Positions 57,256-59,091 of a stretch of 59,091 bases of DNA are shown here, in pieces. The notes under the pieces are model-generated. The model saw only the letters and a list, made by a program, of their open reading frames with translations, was not told the DNA's origin and ran no database searches. Each line of letters opens with the position of its first letter. Within the stretch, counting starts at the first letter, position 1. The position numbers and the translations under genes are program-made. Origin of the DNA: an uncultured Prevotella sp. (GTDB taxonomy: Bacteria > Bacteroidota > Bacteroidia > Bacteroidales > Bacteroidaceae); contig CALUMB010000006.1 of assembly GCA_944321645.1 (NCBI GenBank), positions 1 to 59,091 of the forward strand, read 5' to 3'.

Positions 57256-57529
57256 CATTTGGATTTTCGGGGCGTGGAAGCGTCATCATTAAATCAAAAG
57301 AAATACGGTTGGCACTCCGTTTCGATATGCCTCCTCCTACAACCTTGATACCTGCCTTACCCTCGGCTTCGCTTTCAACCGCAATATCGAAATGGATTGT
57401 GCAACTATTTCCAATTTTATCGCTTGCGGGGCTTACCAAATATCCTTTGCCCACAGAGTTGTCTATTGCTTCCGGCACACCCTCTGCTATCTGCGTCAGC
57501 GTGTTGTTGATAAACTCTTTCAGTTCCAT
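57143..57529 (-). CDS. trypco2-like (trypsin-co-occurring domain) protein
   Basis: A 128-residue protein from ATG 57529; longer frames to 57784 would run antisense into the integrase and are rejected. ELKEFINNTLTQIAEGVPEA, then CTIHFDIAVESEAEGKAGIK, VVGGGISKRSANRISFDLMM and TLPRP match the trypsin-co-occurring domain 2 pattern: an N-terminal helix and a beta sheet with a GG(I/L)xK turn. In other genomes the domain accompanies trypsin-like proteases or effector systems. The ~25 residues after LPRP are likely unstructured. Here it is next to the integrase, a usual cargo position, so a defence or accessory role is possible. Confidence 0.6.
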   Translation of the reverse strand: MELKEFINNTLTQIAEGVPEAIDNSVGKGYLVSPASDKIGNSCTIHFDIAVESEAEGKAGIKVVGGGISKRSANRISFDLMMTLPRPENPNATAHHKLVASHQSWVDDVRDKDNRNSHETESQTMTSR

Positions 57530-57659
57530 ATCCGTTTTTCTTTTGATTAAAATCCTTTCCCTTTCATCCGCTGGTACACCACCGTCTGCCCCTGTCAACA
57601 TTTTCAACCTTGAACACCACCATGGTGCAAGCGCCGTCTCGCCGGCGGGCGTTCCGCAC

Positions 57660-58886
57660 TCAACAAGCCACGGTACCCACGCCGGCCTTGCCCAGCACGT
57701 AGCCGGCCAGCAACGCGTTGGCATCGTTGATGGCGGCGAAATCCTTCTTGACATACAGCTCCGTGACGCGCATCGACGGGTCAAGGTGGTTGAGCATCTC
57801 GTTCACCACATACTTGCTTATGCCAACCTCGTTCACGGCGGCCGTTGCCATAGAGTGCCGCGCGGCATAGAACTGCAGCCCGGGGATGCCGACTGCCGCC
57901 CCGACCTCCTTCAGCCCGGCGTTCACGGCGCGGTTGAAGCCTGACGCCGTGGCATAGCGCTCGCTGAAGTTGAACACCCTGCACTTCCCCCTGTACTTTT
58001 CGAGCAGCCCCGACAGGCACGGGTGTACACGCACACGGATAAGCGCGTGGTCGGCACGCCTGTCCTTCGTCTTCACCCTTTGGTAACTTATGTACTCCCC
58101 GTCGAAGTCGCTGGCGGCGTAAAGGTCAGCAGTGTTCATGCCCATCAGGAAGAAAGACAGCAGGAAGCAGTCGCGCGCCAGGTCGTGCAGGCACACATTC
58201 CCGTCCCTTGTCCTTGCCCCCGTGTCCGGCAAGCGCATGATGGCCACGATGCCGCCCAGCCCCAAGGCGCGTTTCTCCGCCACGTTCTGCCTTGGCGGCT
58301 TGTACCTGCGCAGGCTGTGCCTGATTTGCACCACGCCGCATTCCTCGTCGTTGAAGAGGTCGCGCGCGTCGTTGAACATCCTCGCTATGCCGTTGGTGTA
58401 AAGAGACTGCGCCCGGGGCTTTCCGGCGAGGCTCGCCTCGAAAGCCCTCATGGCCGCCACGGTCACGTCCGAAAAAAGAATGTCCCCCTTGCCGAGGAAA
58501 CGCTTCAGGGCGTTGAGCGCCGAGCGGTAGTTCTTCACGCCCTTGATTTTCGCGCCCGCCATCCATCCCTCGGCATATTCCGTGAAGCTGGCATTCCCGC
58601 CCCGCGACTTTTCCTTGAGCCTTTCCACTATGCCTCCAATGGGGATGTCGTTCAGTTCCAGGCTCAGGCTGTCGGCCCGCCTGCGGTATTCCCTTATCAG
58701 GGCCTCGCACCTTTCAAGCACTTCCCTGTCCTTAATCCTGAAGGATGCCGTCATTTCTTTCCTCGACACATACATGGAAGTGGGGATGTAGCCCGACCTC
58801 TTCCCGTGCGTAACCCGGATGAGCACTTTCCATGTCTTGTCCTTCCTCATCTTCTCTTTCTTCACCGTTGCCTTGAATGTAACCAT
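57660..58886 (-). CDS. int: tyrosine recombinase (prophage integrase)
   Basis: A 408-residue Bacteroidetes-type integrase. The N-terminal arm-binding part (KTWKVLIRVTHGKRSGYIPT) is followed by a SAM-like core-binding domain (FTEYAEGWMAGAKIKGVKNY) and the catalytic domain. Visible active-site blocks: VKTKDRRADHALIRV with the catalytic Lys region, YAARHSMATAAVNEVG (the RH of box II), MLNHLDPSMRVTELYVKKD with the histidine and the nucleophilic Tyr in ELYVKKD. The box I region reads DCFLLSFFLMGMNTADLY. It reads away from the tRNA-Arg 150 bp upstream, so it should mediate integration there. Confidence 0.9.
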   Translation of the reverse strand: MVTFKATVKKEKMRKDKTWKVLIRVTHGKRSGYIPTSMYVSRKEMTASFRIKDREVLERCEALIREYRRRADSLSLELNDIPIGGIVERLKEKSRGGNASFTEYAEGWMAGAKIKGVKNYRSALNALKRFLGKGDILFSDVTVAAMRAFEASLAGKPRAQSLYTNGIARMFNDARDLFNDEECGVVQIRHSLRRYKPPRQNVAEKRALGLGGIVAIMRLPDTGARTRDGNVCLHDLARDCFLLSFFLMGMNTADLYAASDFDGEYISYQRVKTKDRRADHALIRVRVHPCLSGLLEKYRGKCRVFNFSERYATASGFNRAVNAGLKEVGAAVGIPGLQFYAARHSMATAAVNEVGISKYVVNEMLNHLDPSMRVTELYVKKDFAAINDANALLAGYVLGKAGVGTVAC

Positions 58887-58902
58887 CGTTATGCGTTATA
58901 AA

Positions 58903-58933
58903 GTTAAACAATCGGGGTAAACTATGGGTAAAC
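58903..58933. promoter_or_regulatory. three direct G(T/G)TAAAC repeats, possible integrase arm sites
   Basis: GTTAAAC (58903-58909), GGTAAAC (58916-58922) and GGTAAAC (58927-58933) are spaced 13 and 11 bp apart; the last two share GGGTAAACT. They lie between the integrase start and the tRNA. The helical spacing suggests protein binding by integrase, excisionase or a repressor. Confidence 0.45.
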
Positions 58934-58984
58934 TTTTTCCGCTCACTTCTGGCCTCCAAGGTCTGCTTGTGGTGCTTCCGTGCC

Positions 58985-59030
58985 AAAAAGGAAAAAGCGG
59001 AAAGCCTTTGCCAGCAAAGGATTTCCGCTT
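58985..59030 (-). terminator. intrinsic terminator of the tRNA-Arg gene
   Basis: Stems AAGCGGAAA/TTTCCGCTT (58995-59003, 59022-59030) and CCTTTG/CAAAGG (59005-59010, 59015-59020) form a long hairpin with a CCAG loop and one mismatch. On the minus strand it is followed by TTTCCTTTTT. It begins 12 bases after the tRNA 3' end. Confidence 0.8.
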
Positions 59031-59041
59031 AGATTCTGTTG

Positions 59042-59091
59042 TGACTCCGTTGGGATTCAAACCCAAGACCTTCAGAACCGGAATCTGACGC
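59042..59091 (-). tRNA. tRNA-Arg(CCG), 3' portion (partial)
   Basis: On the minus strand the sequence contains the anticodon stem TCAGA/TCTGA with loop TTCCGGT, giving anticodon CCG (Arg). A T-arm TTGGG/CCCAA with loop TTTGAAT, acceptor 3' strand CGGAGTC and discriminator A at 59042 follow. CCA is not encoded. The D-arm and 5' acceptor lie outside the window. It is adjacent to the integrase and is the likely attachment site. Confidence 0.9.

Noticed and set aside
57530-57784. N-terminal extension of the trypco2-like gene
   Set aside because: It would overlap the integrase 3' end in antisense and gives low-complexity Arg/Ser/Cys sequence; the domain begins at ATG 57529.
1-59091. CRISPR array
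   Set aside because: No regularly spaced identical repeats with unique spacers; the short tandem repeats are degenerate nonamers and heptamers.

Overview
This window is almost entirely a temperate bacteriophage (prophage) of a Bacteroidales host. The host assignment rests on repeated matches to the Bacteroidetes sigma-ABfr -7 element (TAnnTTTG) upstream of genes, on phage families typical of the phylum (DUF4494-like, DUF6291-like, MGKFLD-type tail proteins, Bacteroidetes-type tyrosine recombinase) and on degenerate intergenic repeats (TTAATTCTTAA, CACTCTTCACTCTT, ATTAGTCCCATTAGTCC, ACCTACACC types) that I associate with Bacteroidales. Coding regions are rather GC-rich, so an Alistipes- or Barnesiella-like host is possible, but this is inference. 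The right edge cuts into a minus-strand tRNA-Arg(CCG), and a tyrosine integrase reads away from it, as expected of an integrated element. The left edge cuts into a regulator gene, and the other attachment site is not visible.

Layout. (1) 1-2.1 kb: C-terminus of a lysogeny-type regulator and small DNA-binding or membrane proteins. (2) 2.1-2.4 kb: a GC-rich, highly structured non-coding block with two tRNA-like minihelices. (3) 2.4-12.4 kb, plus strand: recombination and replication genes, namely RecT annealase, a coiled-coil linker protein, RecE-like PD-(D/E)XK exonuclease, DUF1367, SNF2 helicase, HU, DUF4494, VRR-NUC nuclease, a DUF6291 replication-type protein and small orphans. (4) 12.4-15.1 kb: a large tail nozzle-like protein. 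(5) 15.4-16.1 kb: a HigBA module whose toxin start is frameshifted. (6) 16.2-20.1 kb, minus: three paralogous small proteins and a lysis operon (amidase, candidate unimolecular spanin, small membrane proteins). (7) 20.2-20.8 kb: HicAB. (8) 20.9-28.0 kb, minus: six modular tail-fibre proteins. (9) 28.1-31.6 kb, minus: connector candidate, head-associated protein, major capsid, scaffold. (10) 31.9-35.4 kb, plus: a small phage protein, a rhomboid-type intramembrane protease, large terminase and two small proteins. (11) 35.5-56.0 kb, minus: portal, a 5609-residue polyvalent protein and two internal-virion/ejection-type proteins. (12) 56.1-57.3 kb, plus: small genes and a structured non-coding region. 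(13) 57.1-59.1 kb, minus: a trypco2-like protein, integrase, tRNA-Arg.

How it fits together. The portal, terminase, nozzle-like protein, ejection-type proteins and giant polyvalent protein suggest a short-tailed (podovirus-like) virion that injects a very large multidomain protein. That protein carries ParB-like, several Barnase/EndoU/RelE-like (PBECR/MuF-C) nuclease-type, pyrophosphatase-like, N6-adenine methylase, SF2 helicase and zincin-like segments. The early cluster supplies phage recombination and replication; the lysis operon, fibres and TA modules look like exchangeable cassettes.

Most notable unexplained elements: a MITE-like element of 104-142 bp in four copies, with terminal inverted repeats and, for two copies, clear 10-bp flanking duplications; the tRNA-like RNA block in front of recT; a rhomboid protease with intact motifs between a small phage gene and the large terminase; and the giant polyvalent protein.
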